Below are positions 18,164 to 26,689 of a stretch of 64,000 nt of DNA, in pieces (positions within the stretch are counted from its first letter, which is position 1; the number at the start of each line of letters is the position of its first letter). The notes under the pieces were generated by a model, which had not been told where the DNA came from, searched no databases, and saw nothing but the letters and a program-made list of their open reading frames with translations. The translations under genes and the position numbers were made by a program. This stretch comes from an uncultured bacterium. GTDB taxonomy: Bacteria; Bacteroidota; Bacteroidia; Chitinophagales; Chitinophagaceae. Where the stretch lies: assembly GCA_903826405.1 (NCBI GenBank), contig CAIKEH010000042.1, positions 1 to 64,000 of the forward strand. The letters run 5' to 3'.

Positions 18164-18859
18164 TCATGTTTTGATCAGCCGAACCGAGAGTTGCTCTCTC
18201 CCGCTTACCGATACTTTGAGGAAATATTCCCCCGCTTGTAGTGTGTTGACCCCTGAAATAAAGTGCGTGCTCAGCCCTGGATCGGCCATCAATTTATTTT
18301 GCAGTAAGGTGTTCCCTTCGTTATCAGCAATGCGAAGCGACACTTCGCTTTTTTCACTCATCTTCAGCTCAACCGGGATAGCGGACCCAGACAATTCTGG
18401 AATTGATCCTATCATCAGAACCGGACCTTCGGTGTAATGAGCGACCACCATAGTCCTGGAATAACTGATATTCCCTTTTTCATCCCTCAACTTGAGTCGG
18501 TAGCATGTGGTCGTTTGGACCGATGATGGATCGGTCCAACTAAAAAGGTCATGGTCAGTTGAAATATTTCCATCCGATCCGGTTGTTTCAAAATGATTGC
18601 CATCATAGCTTTTCTCGGTCTGAAAGGAATATGAAGTGGGCGTCGACATCTTCCAATTCAACATGATCTGGTGATGAACGTTCGATCCGCAATGAAATTC
18701 CAATAGTTGGCTGTTGCTGTTGGATTCGATCCCGGTAACGATCGACATTGATCCTGACTCCGGTTCACTTAATTTTGCTTGTATGCTCGAGTAAATAATT
18801 ATGACAAAGGCCAACAGACGGGTGATGCGGCCAGCTATAGTATAAACGGAGGTTTCCAT
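18164..18859 (-). CDS. Secreted protein with a fibronectin-like region and a probable T9SS sorting tail
   Basis: 231 residues. Residues ~10-28 are hydrophobic (RLLAFVIIIYSSIQA), a likely signal peptide. The middle (residues ~50-130) alternates short beta-strand-like segments, with TTTCYRLKLRDEKGNISYSRTMVV typical of the domain that often precedes type IX sorting signals. The last ~75 residues have the style of a type A T9SS C-terminal domain: SLRIADNEGNTL, then LQAGEYFLKVSVSG and a short basic end (RLIKT). It is therefore probably sent across the outer membrane by the type IX system. No catalytic domain is visible; function unknown. It is separated from the small exported gene upstream by a hairpin at 18912-18939. 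Confidence 0.6.
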   Translation of the reverse strand: METSVYTIAGRITRLLAFVIIIYSSIQAKLSEPESGSMSIVTGIESNSNSQLLEFHCGSNVHHQIMLNWKMSTPTSYSFQTEKSYDGNHFETTGSDGNISTDHDLFSWTDPSSVQTTTCYRLKLRDEKGNISYSRTMVVAHYTEGPVLMIGSIPELSGSAIPVELKMSEKSEVSLRIADNEGNTLLQNKLMADPGLSTHFISGVNTLQAGEYFLKVSVSGREQLSVRLIKT

Positions 18860-18911
18860 GATCTCGTGAATTTGGCAATGATCCCAGGGTCCAGTGCAAG
18901 TTGGTTTTGAA

Positions 18912-18939
18912 ATAGGGCCTCCCCGAAAGGAGACCCTAT
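18912..18939. terminator. Hairpin between two minus-strand exported-protein genes
   Basis: An 11-bp stem with one mismatch (ATAGGGCCTCC 18912-18922 with GGAGACCCTAT 18929-18939) and a 6-nt loop. It begins shortly after the stop of the 18956-19207 gene in the minus direction. No strong T-tract follows on either strand, so its strength is uncertain. Confidence 0.5.
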
Positions 18940-18955
18940 GGGGGATTCACAACCT

Positions 18956-19207
18956 CTAAATATCTGTGCAGTTCCTGATTCCTAACCGTTGCAGATCCAC
19001 AGCATGGCGGACAGTGGACTGTATCGGTAATTGGTTCAGGAAATAGGAATCATACTTGCGGAATTTGTTTGTCCTGGGCAGTTTGGACAGGAAAACCTGT
19101 TGCCTCTTGACAGGTCTGTGGTGACGGGATGTCGCAGAGGCTGAAAGAGCCAATATGATGAAAAGGATCGAGGAGAACAGTTTCCTGCTGCTGGAAGGCA
19201 ACATCAT
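18956..19207 (-). CDS. Small exported hypothetical protein (83 aa)
   Basis: 83 residues with a convincing signal peptide (SSSRKLFSSILFIILALSASA, residues ~5-26), leaving a mature part of about 57 residues that is basic and rich in Arg, Lys and Gln. I recognise no family. Support comes from the signal peptide, the hairpin directly after the stop and the lack of a competing gene; the small size and missing promoter consensus leave doubt. It could belong with the secreted protein at 18164-18859. Confidence 0.45.
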   Translation of the reverse strand: MMLPSSSRKLFSSILFIILALSASATSRHHRPVKRQQVFLSKLPRTNKFRKYDSYFLNQLPIQSTVRHAVDLQRLGIRNCTDI

Positions 19208-19544
19208 ATGCTAAGTTTGTGTTGATGAGAACGATTTTCAGTGGGTGACTCATCGGATGGATACTCAGCCTGCCTGTGTAGGTTCAGGTCGATTTTGCTT
19301 TCGAAGGAACTGGATACGTATGGAAATGGAATATCAGTAAGGTCCTTTATGGCTTACTCAGGAATGGAAGTGATCTGGCTTTGGAAAGGATAAAGAGGAG
19401 ATAGGATCCGAAAAAGGCATGATCCTGTGGTAAAATAACAGCGTAAAACCGGAAACTGCAAGTGCAGCCGGCGAAAAAAACTTTCCACAAATCTAACTTT
19501 CTGATATTCAGTATTGTTATATTAATCAATGTGAACAGTTAATC
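19208..19544. other. 337-bp region without a clear gene
   Basis: No convincing open frame. It holds a TAnnTTTG match on the plus strand at 19212-19219 (TAAGTTTG), far from the next gene, and a small hairpin near 19449-19471 (CCGG and CTGCA arms). Closer to the ABC gene at 19545 is only a near-match (TAACTTTC around 19493). It is probably a promoter region with a leader of uncertain length. Confidence 0.4.
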
Positions 19545-20489
19545 ATGTCAAATAACGCTCCCATCATCGAGGTTTCAGGCCTTTCCAGGCAGTTCGGCCT
19601 TTTTCAAGCTGTGAAAGACTTGAATTTCAGTGTTATGGAAGGTGATGTTTATGGATTTCTGGGTCAAAATGGCGCAGGCAAATCCACCACCATTCGAATG
19701 CTTCTTTCATTGCTTAGGCCGTCTTCCGGCAGTATTCGGATTTTCGGCATGGATCTACGAACTCACCGACGAGATATTCTGCACAAAGTGGGTGCAGTGA
19801 TAGAAAGTGCTGATCTCTACACATACTTGAGTGGTTATGAGAACATGGAGATCTTCGCCCGACTCAGTGGGCTAAAGGTGGATAGATCATTGCTTTTAAG
19901 GAAACTTGATGAGGTGGGCTTATCGGACCGAAGTAATGATCCTGTCCGGAACTATTCGCAGGGCATGCGACAGCGGTTGGGGATTGCAGTGGCCATGGTT
20001 CATGATCCGGATTTGATCATTTTGGATGAGCCGACAAATGGCCTTGATCCACAGGGTATCGCCGACATCCGTCGACTCATATTATCGCTCAGCCGGGAAC
20101 ATGGTAAGACGGTGGTCGTTTCATCTCATTTGCTTAGTGAGATCGAACAGGTTGCCACACGGCTTCTTATCATGGATAAAGGAAGAAAGGTGGTGGAAGG
20201 TTCATTGGCTGAGATGTTGGACCCAAAGCAAACAGTACTCCAGTTGGATACTACGGACAATGCAGGTTGCCTTGCTCATTTACAAAGCAAGTATCCCGGA
20301 TATACCATGGCAACTAACCCTGCTGGCTCCATGAGCATTTCCATATCCCGGACTGAAATTCCTGATCTGGCCACGGAGATCATGCAGGCGGGATTCGGTA
20401 TCAGGGCTATGGTCCCGCAAAATGCACTGGAAACATATTTCCTCTCGATCACTAAAGATCACCTACATGTGGACGATCATCAGCATTGA
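19545..20489 (+). CDS. ABC transporter ATP-binding protein (ABC-2 type exporter)
   Basis: 314 residues: an ATPase domain with Walker A GQNGAGKSTTI, the Q-loop region, signature YSQGMRQRLGIAVAM, Walker B DLIILDEPTNGLDPQG and the switch His in VVVSSHLLSEIEQ, then a ~90-residue C-terminal extension typical of DrrA/CcmA-like ATPases. It energises the membrane protein encoded by the next gene, which overlaps its end by 23 bp. The pair is an ABC-2 type export system; substrates of such systems include lipids, polysaccharides and antibiotics, and nothing here narrows the choice. Confidence 0.92.
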   Translation: MSNNAPIIEVSGLSRQFGLFQAVKDLNFSVMEGDVYGFLGQNGAGKSTTIRMLLSLLRPSSGSIRIFGMDLRTHRRDILHKVGAVIESADLYTYLSGYENMEIFARLSGLKVDRSLLLRKLDEVGLSDRSNDPVRNYSQGMRQRLGIAVAMVHDPDLIILDEPTNGLDPQGIADIRRLILSLSREHGKTVVVSSHLLSEIEQVATRLLIMDKGRKVVEGSLAEMLDPKQTVLQLDTTDNAGCLAHLQSKYPGYTMATNPAGSMSISISRTEIPDLATEIMQAGFGIRAMVPQNALETYFLSITKDHLHVDDHQH

Positions 20490-21342
20490 ATTATTCAAGA
20501 TTTTCCGGAAACCCCGGACCTATATCGCTTTTGCGGCGGTGACGATAATTGTCGGACTGATCCAACTGGGATTTCTGGTTGACGGCGAAACCTACCTTCA
20601 ATTCGGGATGCAGGCACTTTCTGAAAGCTTTGAAGTGGATGGGAAGGTGCTGAACGGCTACCTGATGGCTTATCTCATCCTGCAGACCCTTCTCATCCAT
20701 GTTCCTTTGCTGATCGCTTTGGTGGCGGGGGACATGGTCTCCGGGGAAGCCAATATGGGAACCCTTAGGCTTCTACTTACTAAGCCCGTAAGTCGAACAG
20801 AACTGATGGCCGGTAAGTTCATCGCTTCCTGCATCTATACTATTCTGTTGTTGATCTGGATGGCTATATGGGCACTGGGTGTTTCCCTGCTCATCTTTGG
20901 TGCAGACGATATGATCATCATGAAAAGTGAAGTGGTCACTCAAGTAGTACGAAACGATGTGTTATGGCGTTATGTTGCCGCATTCGGATTTGCATCATTG
21001 GCCATGGTCACAGTTGCTGCACTTGCATTTCTCCTGAGTGTGTTCGCGGAGAACTCCATTGGCCCCATCATTACTTGCATGAGCATTGTGATCGTGTTCA
21101 CGATCCTCAATACACTGAATCTCCCTTTCTTCAATACCATCAAACCCTTTCTCTTCACTTCACACATGCTGGGATGGAAAGGATTTTTCGATGTCAGGCT
21201 GAATGAGGCACATGAGCAGATCGTGGGTTCTATCGAGAACCCCGCAGCGATCCTCCGTTCAGCTTCTATCCTTGCCTTGCATACCTTGATCTTTTTCGGT
21301 GCAGCTGTGTATTTTTTCAGGAGAAAGGATGTGCTTTCCTGA
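20467..21342 (+). CDS. ABC-2 type transporter permease
   Basis: 291 residues from the ATG at 20467 (MWTIISIELFKIFRKPRTY, the typical cytoplasmic opening of these permeases); an in-frame ATG 45 bp upstream is possible but would lie deeper in the ATPase gene. About six hydrophobic helices; after helix 2 comes DMVSGEANMGTLRLLLTKPVSR, the conserved cytoplasmic element of ABC-2 permeases that contacts the ATPase. It pairs with the ATPase just upstream. A hairpin follows the gene. Confidence 0.88.
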   Translation: MWTIISIELFKIFRKPRTYIAFAAVTIIVGLIQLGFLVDGETYLQFGMQALSESFEVDGKVLNGYLMAYLILQTLLIHVPLLIALVAGDMVSGEANMGTLRLLLTKPVSRTELMAGKFIASCIYTILLLIWMAIWALGVSLLIFGADDMIIMKSEVVTQVVRNDVLWRYVAAFGFASLAMVTVAALAFLLSVFAENSIGPIITCMSIVIVFTILNTLNLPFFNTIKPFLFTSHMLGWKGFFDVRLNEAHEQIVGSIENPAAILRSASILALHTLIFFGAAVYFFRRKDVLS

Positions 21343-21365
21343 TGGTGATCTCGAATGAAAAAGGT

Positions 21366-21391
21366 GAAGGCCACTCGATTGAGCGGCCTTC
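21366..21391. terminator. Bidirectional terminator between convergent genes
   Basis: GAAGGCC (21366-21372) pairs with GGCCTTC (21385-21391), and inner CTC/GAG close a GATT loop. It lies 24 bp after the ABC permease stop and 25 bp from the stop of the convergent Gfo/Idh gene. T-tracts are short. Confidence 0.65.
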
Positions 21392-21415
21392 AGTAGATGA
21401 TATTTCCCAAATGGA

Positions 21416-22759
21416 TCAAAATCTGGTCACACCAGGCACGGGAATCTTGTATAATCCGTCGGCATCTGGTAGGCTCTGAGGCAAAGTGTCCCAGGTATAG
21501 TCTTTGGGTTGCAGGTTTAGTGATGAGTTGATGGCCTTGTCCCATTCGAGGATCTGTCCTGAGTAAGTAGCCATCCGGCCCAGAATCGATGTCATGCTAC
21601 TGTGTGCGCCATACTCCGTGTTGTCGAACTTATACTCCCCCTTTGCGATGGCGGCAAAGAGTTCGTCGTGCTCGGTCTGGTAAGGGTTATTTTCTTCCTT
21701 CATGTCGTATTGGTAGATGGGGTTGCCCTTATGGTCTACTATCTTGCCTTCAGCGCCCATGATCTTACCCTTGGTACCTACCAGCAGCTCATCCACTTTG
21801 GCCGCGGTATTCTTGATATGCCGGCACTGACTGTTGAGCGTGGAGCCATCGGCATAAGTGAATTCGACGTAATGATGGTCGAAGATCTCACCATAATCCT
21901 TGCCTTTGCGTACTTCACGACCACCCATTCCCTGCGCTTTCACCGGATGGCCACCTTTGAACCAGTTGATGACGTCCAGATTGTGGATGTGTTGCTCGGT
22001 GATATGATCTCCACAGAGCCATACGAAGTAATACCAATTGCGCATCTGGTATTGCATCTCAGTCTGCCCCGGTTGACGCGGGTGGACCCAGACGCCATCG
22101 TTGTTCCACCAAGCCTGGGCGGATACGATATCACCGATCTGATCCTTGCGTTTGAATAGCTCGCGGTAGGAATTCTGGTAGCGGCGTTGAAGGCCAACGA
22201 CAACATTGAGTTTTTTCTTTCTGGCTTCTTCTGCAGCGGCAAGCACGCGACGGATGCCGGAAGGATCAGTGGCAACAGGTTTTTCCATGAAGATCTGTTT
22301 GCCTTGACGTACAGCCTCTTCAAAATGGATCGGGCGGAAGCCGGGTGGTGTAGTGAGTATCACCACATCGGCGAAAGCCATCGCTTTCTTATACGCATCA
22401 AACCCGACGAATTTTCTTTCTTCCGGAACATCTATCCTGGCTTTAACGCTTCCTTTACCGCCGGACCAGTCGGAGATGTCATCTTTGCTGAGATTCTTCA
22501 GGCAATCATCCAGCCGGTCACGGAAAGCGTCTGCCATGGCAACCAGTTTCACATTCTGCTTGGTGAGCAGTGCCTGCATCGCCGCACCCGTACCGCGTCC
22601 GCCGCAGCCGATGAGAGCGATCTTGATGGTGTCGTCAGCCCCTGAGAAGAAATTGGCTCTACTCATCAGAGGGGCTGCGATAAGGCCTCCCGCGAGCAGG
22701 CTACCTTGTTTTACAAATTCTCGGCGGGAGTTACCGCTGTTTTGGGATGCATCGTTCAT
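21416..22759 (-). CDS. Gfo/Idh/MocA-family oxidoreductase, Tat-exported
   Basis: 447 residues. The N-terminus NSRREFVKQGSLLAGGLIAA is a classic Tat signal, so the enzyme is probably folded with its bound nucleotide before export to the periplasm. The Rossmann motif is KIALIGCGGRGTGAAMQ, followed by MEKPVATDPSG (the conserved Glu-Lys-Pro of the family). WWNNDGVWVHPR and GDHITEQHIHNLDVINWFKGGHP are typical of the Bacteroidota/Planctomycetota subgroup. Family members oxidise or reduce sugars and inositols with NAD(P); exported members with tightly bound cofactor take part in 3-keto-sugar chemistry. It is co-directional with the SUMF1-domain gene (26-bp gap) and near an exported sugar-isomerase-like protein. 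Confidence 0.88.
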   Translation of the reverse strand: MNDASQNSGNSRREFVKQGSLLAGGLIAAPLMSRANFFSGADDTIKIALIGCGGRGTGAAMQALLTKQNVKLVAMADAFRDRLDDCLKNLSKDDISDWSGGKGSVKARIDVPEERKFVGFDAYKKAMAFADVVILTTPPGFRPIHFEEAVRQGKQIFMEKPVATDPSGIRRVLAAAEEARKKKLNVVVGLQRRYQNSYRELFKRKDQIGDIVSAQAWWNNDGVWVHPRQPGQTEMQYQMRNWYYFVWLCGDHITEQHIHNLDVINWFKGGHPVKAQGMGGREVRKGKDYGEIFDHHYVEFTYADGSTLNSQCRHIKNTAAKVDELLVGTKGKIMGAEGKIVDHKGNPIYQYDMKEENNPYQTEHDELFAAIAKGEYKFDNTEYGAHSSMTSILGRMATYSGQILEWDKAINSSLNLQPKDYTWDTLPQSLPDADGLYKIPVPGVTRF

Positions 22760-22785
22760 GATATGGTTGTTTTGTCTGTGAAGGA

Positions 22786-23733
22786 TCAGTTGCCTAAATA
22801 TAATTTATAAAATTGGTCCGCTTCTTCTTTTGTAGGCTGATGTAGTGGCCGAACGATCCTGAAGCCGACGAACATGCCATCGGTTAGCCACCAGCGGCTT
22901 TTGGGTACCTGCGGATCCCGCCTATTCCAGGATGTTTCAGAGTGGCTTCGTGCAGAGGAACGTAATGATGCCGCTTCGTCGAGGAAAGATCCTCCTCTCA
23001 GACTCCTGGGATAACGACTTCCGGGGGGGATGACCGGATCTTTCGGATCCTTACCGATCGTGCTTAGGAATTTTTCATCGTATTGGTCAAGTGTCCATTC
23101 ACTGATATTACCGATCATGTCGTAGAGTCCCCAGGGATTGGGCTTTTTCTGGCCTACTTTTTTGTATTTGCCCTTGCTGTTTTCCTTGTACCAGGCGTAA
23201 TTGTCCAATTTTGAAGCGTCGTCCCCAAAAAAATATGCGGTTTTAGTGCCTGCCCTGCAGGCATATTCCCATTCCGCTTCTGTGGGCAGCCGAAAGAAGA
23301 AGCCGGTCTGCTGATACAGCCACCTGCAGAACATGAGTGCTGCATCCTGACTCATACTGTTCATCGGGAAACCACCTTCCTTGCCCATGTTCCAACTCAG
23401 GTCGATGTACTGCTGTGTGGGTCGTGTGACCGCATCCACATCGGATCCCTGGGATATTCTGTCGTTGTCGTAAAACATGTGGTACTGATCGTGGGTGATC
23501 TCGTATACACCCATCCAAAAAGGGGAAATGGTAACGTTCGATGCAGGAGTCTCATCTGCCGGGGCATTCACTGATCCATTGCCCATCGTGAAACTGCCTC
23601 CTGGAATAGCCACCATTGCGAAAGGGTAAGGCCCCGATGGAAGGGTGAAACTCAAATCATGGAAGCTCGTATCCTGTGCCATGGACACCGAAATCGAAAA
23701 CATTGAGATGAAGAGGAATGCGCCACGGAACAT
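22786..23733 (-). CDS. Exported SUMF1/formylglycine-generating-enzyme-fold protein lacking the catalytic cysteines
   Basis: 315 residues from the Met at 23733, which starts a clear signal peptide (RGAFLFISMFSISVSMAQ). The SUMF1 fold is shown by MVAIPGGSFTMGNG, LPTEAEWEYACRAGT, NPWGLYDMIGNISEWTLDQ and SLRGGSFLDEAASLRSSARS, ending GFRIVRP. True sulfatase-activating enzymes carry a Cys pair in the segment after RGGS; here that region has none, so it is probably not an active formylglycine-generating enzyme. Similar domains bind ligands or build machinery (as in GldK). It is transcribed just before the Tat-exported Gfo/Idh gene. Confidence 0.85.
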   Translation of the reverse strand: MFRGAFLFISMFSISVSMAQDTSFHDLSFTLPSGPYPFAMVAIPGGSFTMGNGSVNAPADETPASNVTISPFWMGVYEITHDQYHMFYDNDRISQGSDVDAVTRPTQQYIDLSWNMGKEGGFPMNSMSQDAALMFCRWLYQQTGFFFRLPTEAEWEYACRAGTKTAYFFGDDASKLDNYAWYKENSKGKYKKVGQKKPNPWGLYDMIGNISEWTLDQYDEKFLSTIGKDPKDPVIPPGSRYPRSLRGGSFLDEAASLRSSARSHSETSWNRRDPQVPKSRWWLTDGMFVGFRIVRPLHQPTKEEADQFYKLYLGN

Positions 23734-23843
23734 GTGCTGGACTTTATCGGGAAAGTTAAGCCAAAGTACAGTAAAACGGAAGTGCAAGCACTTAAAATTA
23801 CCCTTCCTGCTACCATCAATATTGCTTATTTTACGTTTAAATT

Positions 23844-24770
23844 ATGGCCAATATGGAACGTAGACATTTCCTTCGTCAAGGTGCACTTGCTGGATCGGCG
23901 GTCGTGGCAGGTATTCATGCAAAAGGTATGGACAGGACCATTTTGCAAGCGGACAAACCCTTTCACCTGAGTTATGCCACGCATGATGGCATGTTCGCCA
24001 ATTCAGCCGGTCCTGATTTCATCGATCAGATAAAATATGCATACGATAAAGGGTTCCGTGCCATCGAGGATAATGGAATGATGGAGCGTTCACCGGCAGA
24101 GCAGCAGAAAATAGGGGATACTTTGGCGAAACTGGGTATGCGCATGGGGGTGTTCGTCATCACCACGGATGGCTGGCACTGGAAACTCAGTCTCACTACT
24201 GGGAAGCAGGAATGGAAGGATAAGATGATGAAGGACTGCCGCACCGCAATCGAAGTGGCCAAACGCTGCAATGCGAAATGGGCTACCGTGGTGCCCGGTA
24301 ATACGGACCGGTCTCTTGGTCATGATTTTCAGACCGCGAATGTTGTCGATGCCCTCCGTCGGGGGTCAGAGATACTGGAAAAAGGGGGCGTGGTCATGGT
24401 ACTGGAACCATTGAGTGATAATCCCGATCTATTCCTGCGCACGTCTGCACAGACCTTTGAGGTTTGCAAGGCCGTTAATAGCCCATCCTGTAAGATCCTT
24501 TACGACATATACCATATGCAAAGAAATGAAGGAGATATCATCAAGAACATCGACAGGGCCTGGGATGAGATCGGTTATATCCAGATAGGTGATAATCCAG
24601 GCAGGAACGAACCCACCACTGGAGAGATCAATTATAAAAACATCTTCAAACACCTTTACGAAAAGGGCTATCAGGGTATTTTAGGAATGGAACATGGCAT
24701 CTCTCAGAAAGGTAAGGAAGGCGAGTTGGCTTTGATAAAGGCTTATCGGGAATCGGATGATTTTGCTTGA
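23844..24770 (+). CDS. Sugar phosphate isomerase/epimerase-like TIM-barrel protein (hydroxypyruvate isomerase family), Tat-exported
   Basis: 308 residues. MERRHFLRQGALAGSAVVAG is a Tat signal. The mature part is an AP-endonuclease-2-type TIM barrel with the metal and catalytic residues of hydroxypyruvate isomerases: Glu in VMVLEPLSD, Asp and His in ILYDIYHMQ, QIGDNPGRNEP, and the final Glu in LGMEHG. Family members interconvert keto and aldo sugars or epimerise 3-keto-sugars. Export together with the Gfo/Idh protein on the opposite strand suggests a periplasmic sugar-processing role; the substrate is unknown. It diverges from the SUMF1 gene with a 110-bp gap that may hold both promoters. Confidence 0.85.
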   Translation: MANMERRHFLRQGALAGSAVVAGIHAKGMDRTILQADKPFHLSYATHDGMFANSAGPDFIDQIKYAYDKGFRAIEDNGMMERSPAEQQKIGDTLAKLGMRMGVFVITTDGWHWKLSLTTGKQEWKDKMMKDCRTAIEVAKRCNAKWATVVPGNTDRSLGHDFQTANVVDALRRGSEILEKGGVVMVLEPLSDNPDLFLRTSAQTFEVCKAVNSPSCKILYDIYHMQRNEGDIIKNIDRAWDEIGYIQIGDNPGRNEPTTGEINYKNIFKHLYEKGYQGILGMEHGISQKGKEGELALIKAYRESDDFA

Positions 24771-24823
24771 ACCATTCATTCCTGAGATTGTTATAATCGG
24801 ACGCGACTGAACCGCACCGTACT

Positions 24824-25519
24824 ATGGCCACCCGATTGATCTTCTTTTTATTGACTTTCGTAGCTTTTGGTCGATCACCTGCACAGGATATTAATATCCT
24901 TTTGTCTCATGTTCGAGCCAGGATGGACAAGGTCAAGGATTATCAAGCCACCGGTAATCTGAGGACTGATGTCTCTTTTCTCAAGATCCCAATCTCCAGG
25001 GTCAATGTTTTTTACAAGCAACCGGACCAATTTCGTATCAAAAAGGAAGGAGGGATCTCCTTGCTGCCGAAAGGAGGCGTGAGTTTCAACATGCGTTCTC
25101 TGCTCATGACCGATCATTATACGGTGATCCCTTCTGGGGATGGCCATGTGGGTGGACATGCCACCAAGGTGGTCAAATTACTCCCGACCAACGAGGATGC
25201 GGACATCGTACTGACCACGCTTTACATTGATGAACAATCGGAACTGATCCTACGTGCGACTACAACGACGAAGGAACACGGAACGTATGACATGCAGATG
25301 GAATACGGAAAATATCAGAACTGGGGACTACCAGACAAGGTCATTTTCACCTTCCATACGAAGGATTACAAATTACCCAAAGGCATCACCTTCGAATATG
25401 AATCAGGGCAGGAGCCTAAAAACATTCCTGCAGGATCCGGTAATAAAATGGGAAAAGTAGAAATCACTTATGACAATTACCTGATCAATAAGGGAGTTCC
25501 AGAGTCCGTGTTCCAATGA
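24824..25519 (+). CDS. LolA-like periplasmic outer-membrane lipoprotein carrier-type protein
   Basis: 231 residues with a signal peptide (residues 1-20, ending RSPAQ). The remainder is beta-strand rich, of the LolA/LolB type: DYQATGNLRTDVSFLKIPISRVNVFYKQPDQFRIKKEG near the start, and later TLYIDEQSELILRATTTTKEHGTYDMQMEYGKYQNWGLPDKVIFTF. Such proteins bind lipids or lipoproteins in the periplasm. It may be a dedicated carrier rather than the general LolA. It ends 11 bp before the convergent pdxA stop. Confidence 0.65.
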   Translation: MATRLIFFLLTFVAFGRSPAQDINILLSHVRARMDKVKDYQATGNLRTDVSFLKIPISRVNVFYKQPDQFRIKKEGGISLLPKGGVSFNMRSLLMTDHYTVIPSGDGHVGGHATKVVKLLPTNEDADIVLTTLYIDEQSELILRATTTTKEHGTYDMQMEYGKYQNWGLPDKVIFTFHTKDYKLPKGITFEYESGQEPKNIPAGSGNKMGKVEITYDNYLINKGVPESVFQ

Positions 25520-25530
25520 ACGGAACTGGC

Positions 25531-26622
25531 TTATTCTTCCGCTAGTCTTTCGTCTTCCATCCTGCCCACCACATGCGCAGATATCTTACGAAGCGGATTT
25601 CGATGTGCTTCGGCCCATCCATGACGTTTGCTGATGATATCCAGGCAAACAAACAAGGCTTCGCGAAATGAACCTTCATCAGCCTTTCCTTTTCCGGCTA
25701 TATCCATTGCCGTGCCATGGTCGGGTGAAGTCCTGATCCCTGGAAGCCCCGCGGTATAGTTTACTCCTTCTCCACTGGATAGCGATTTGAAGGGGATAAG
25801 GCCCTGATCATGATACATGGCAAGAACAGCGTCGAAACGTTCATGGTTGCCCTGAGCGAAAAATGCATCAGCGCTATATGGGCCGAAAACCAGCAGGTTA
25901 TTCTTTCGGGCCTCTGCGATAGCAGGTCTGATTATCTGCTCTTCTTCATTGCCGACCAACCCGTCATCTCCGGCATGGGGATTCAATCCTAATACTGCGA
26001 TGCGCGGGTGGTCGATGCCGAAATCTTTTTTCAGGCTGTCGCGAAGGATGCGCAATTTGGCTAAGATTTTCTCTTTGGTGATGTGCTTGGGAACCTCCGA
26101 AATGGGTATGTGTTCGGAGAGCAGGCCCACACGCATGTTCTCCGCTACCATCAGCATGATGACCTCGGGTACATTGTACACTTCTTTTAGAAAAGGGGTG
26201 TGGCCGGTGAAATTGAAATCAGCAGATTGGACATTCTTTTTGCTGAAGGGTGCTGTCACCAAGGCATGGATCTTGTTCTCCCGAAGCGCCTGAACGCCTG
26301 CCTTTAGGGAAGAGACGGCATATTTACCTCCGATCTCGTTGACGGTACCCGGAGTGATGGCAATCTCCTCTTCCCATAGGTTGAGTACATTGACCTGCTT
26401 GGGGCTGATCTTGCTGAGATCCTTTAGGTTGTTGTAGTTTATGTTTATGTCGGCTAACGACTTACGATAAAAATTGAGCACCTTGTTGGAGCCGAAAACA
26501 ACGGGGGTCATGAATTCCAAGAGTCGGCTGTCAGACAGGGTCTTGATGATGAGTTCTATACCGATACCGTTTATATCCCCTGTGGTGATACCTATGATGG
26601 GCTTTGCCGTGACTATATTCAT
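25531..26622 (-). CDS. pdxA: 4-hydroxythreonine-4-phosphate dehydrogenase
   Basis: 363 residues, slightly longer than the ~330 of E. coli PdxA. Recognisable elements: PIIGITTGDINGIGIELIIKTL at the start, VTAPFSKK, FTGHTPFLKE (metal-binding His), LGLNPHAGDDGLVGNEE, AMYHDQGLIPFK and PGIRTSPDHGTAMDIAGKG. It oxidises 4-phosphohydroxy-L-threonine in the DXP-dependent pyridoxal-5'-phosphate pathway, in the cytoplasm. It is divergent from rsmA, a pairing common in Bacteroidota. Confidence 0.95.
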   Translation of the reverse strand: MNIVTAKPIIGITTGDINGIGIELIIKTLSDSRLLEFMTPVVFGSNKVLNFYRKSLADININYNNLKDLSKISPKQVNVLNLWEEEIAITPGTVNEIGGKYAVSSLKAGVQALRENKIHALVTAPFSKKNVQSADFNFTGHTPFLKEVYNVPEVIMLMVAENMRVGLLSEHIPISEVPKHITKEKILAKLRILRDSLKKDFGIDHPRIAVLGLNPHAGDDGLVGNEEEQIIRPAIAEARKNNLLVFGPYSADAFFAQGNHERFDAVLAMYHDQGLIPFKSLSSGEGVNYTAGLPGIRTSPDHGTAMDIAGKGKADEGSFREALFVCLDIISKRHGWAEAHRNPLRKISAHVVGRMEDERLAEE

Positions 26623-26674
26623 GGGAGAATCGACTTTGAACAGATAAAGTTAAGGCTTAAAGGGCATGTTTGAG

Positions 26675-26682
26675 TATTTTTG
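26675..26682 (+). promoter_or_regulatory. -7 promoter element of rsmA
   Basis: TATTTTTG matches TAnnTTTG. Only 7 bp separate it from the rsmA ATG at 26690, so the mRNA is probably leaderless or nearly so. Confidence 0.6.
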
Positions 26683-26689
26683 AACATTC

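Noticed and set aside
19347-19529. 60-codon frame in the 19208-19544 gap
   Set aside because: Covers the expected promoter of the ABC transporter operon and has no recognisable features.
22786-23733. SUMF1-domain gene as a sulfatase-activating enzyme
   Set aside because: The Cys pair needed for formylglycine formation is absent after the RGGS motif, and no sulfatase gene is nearby.
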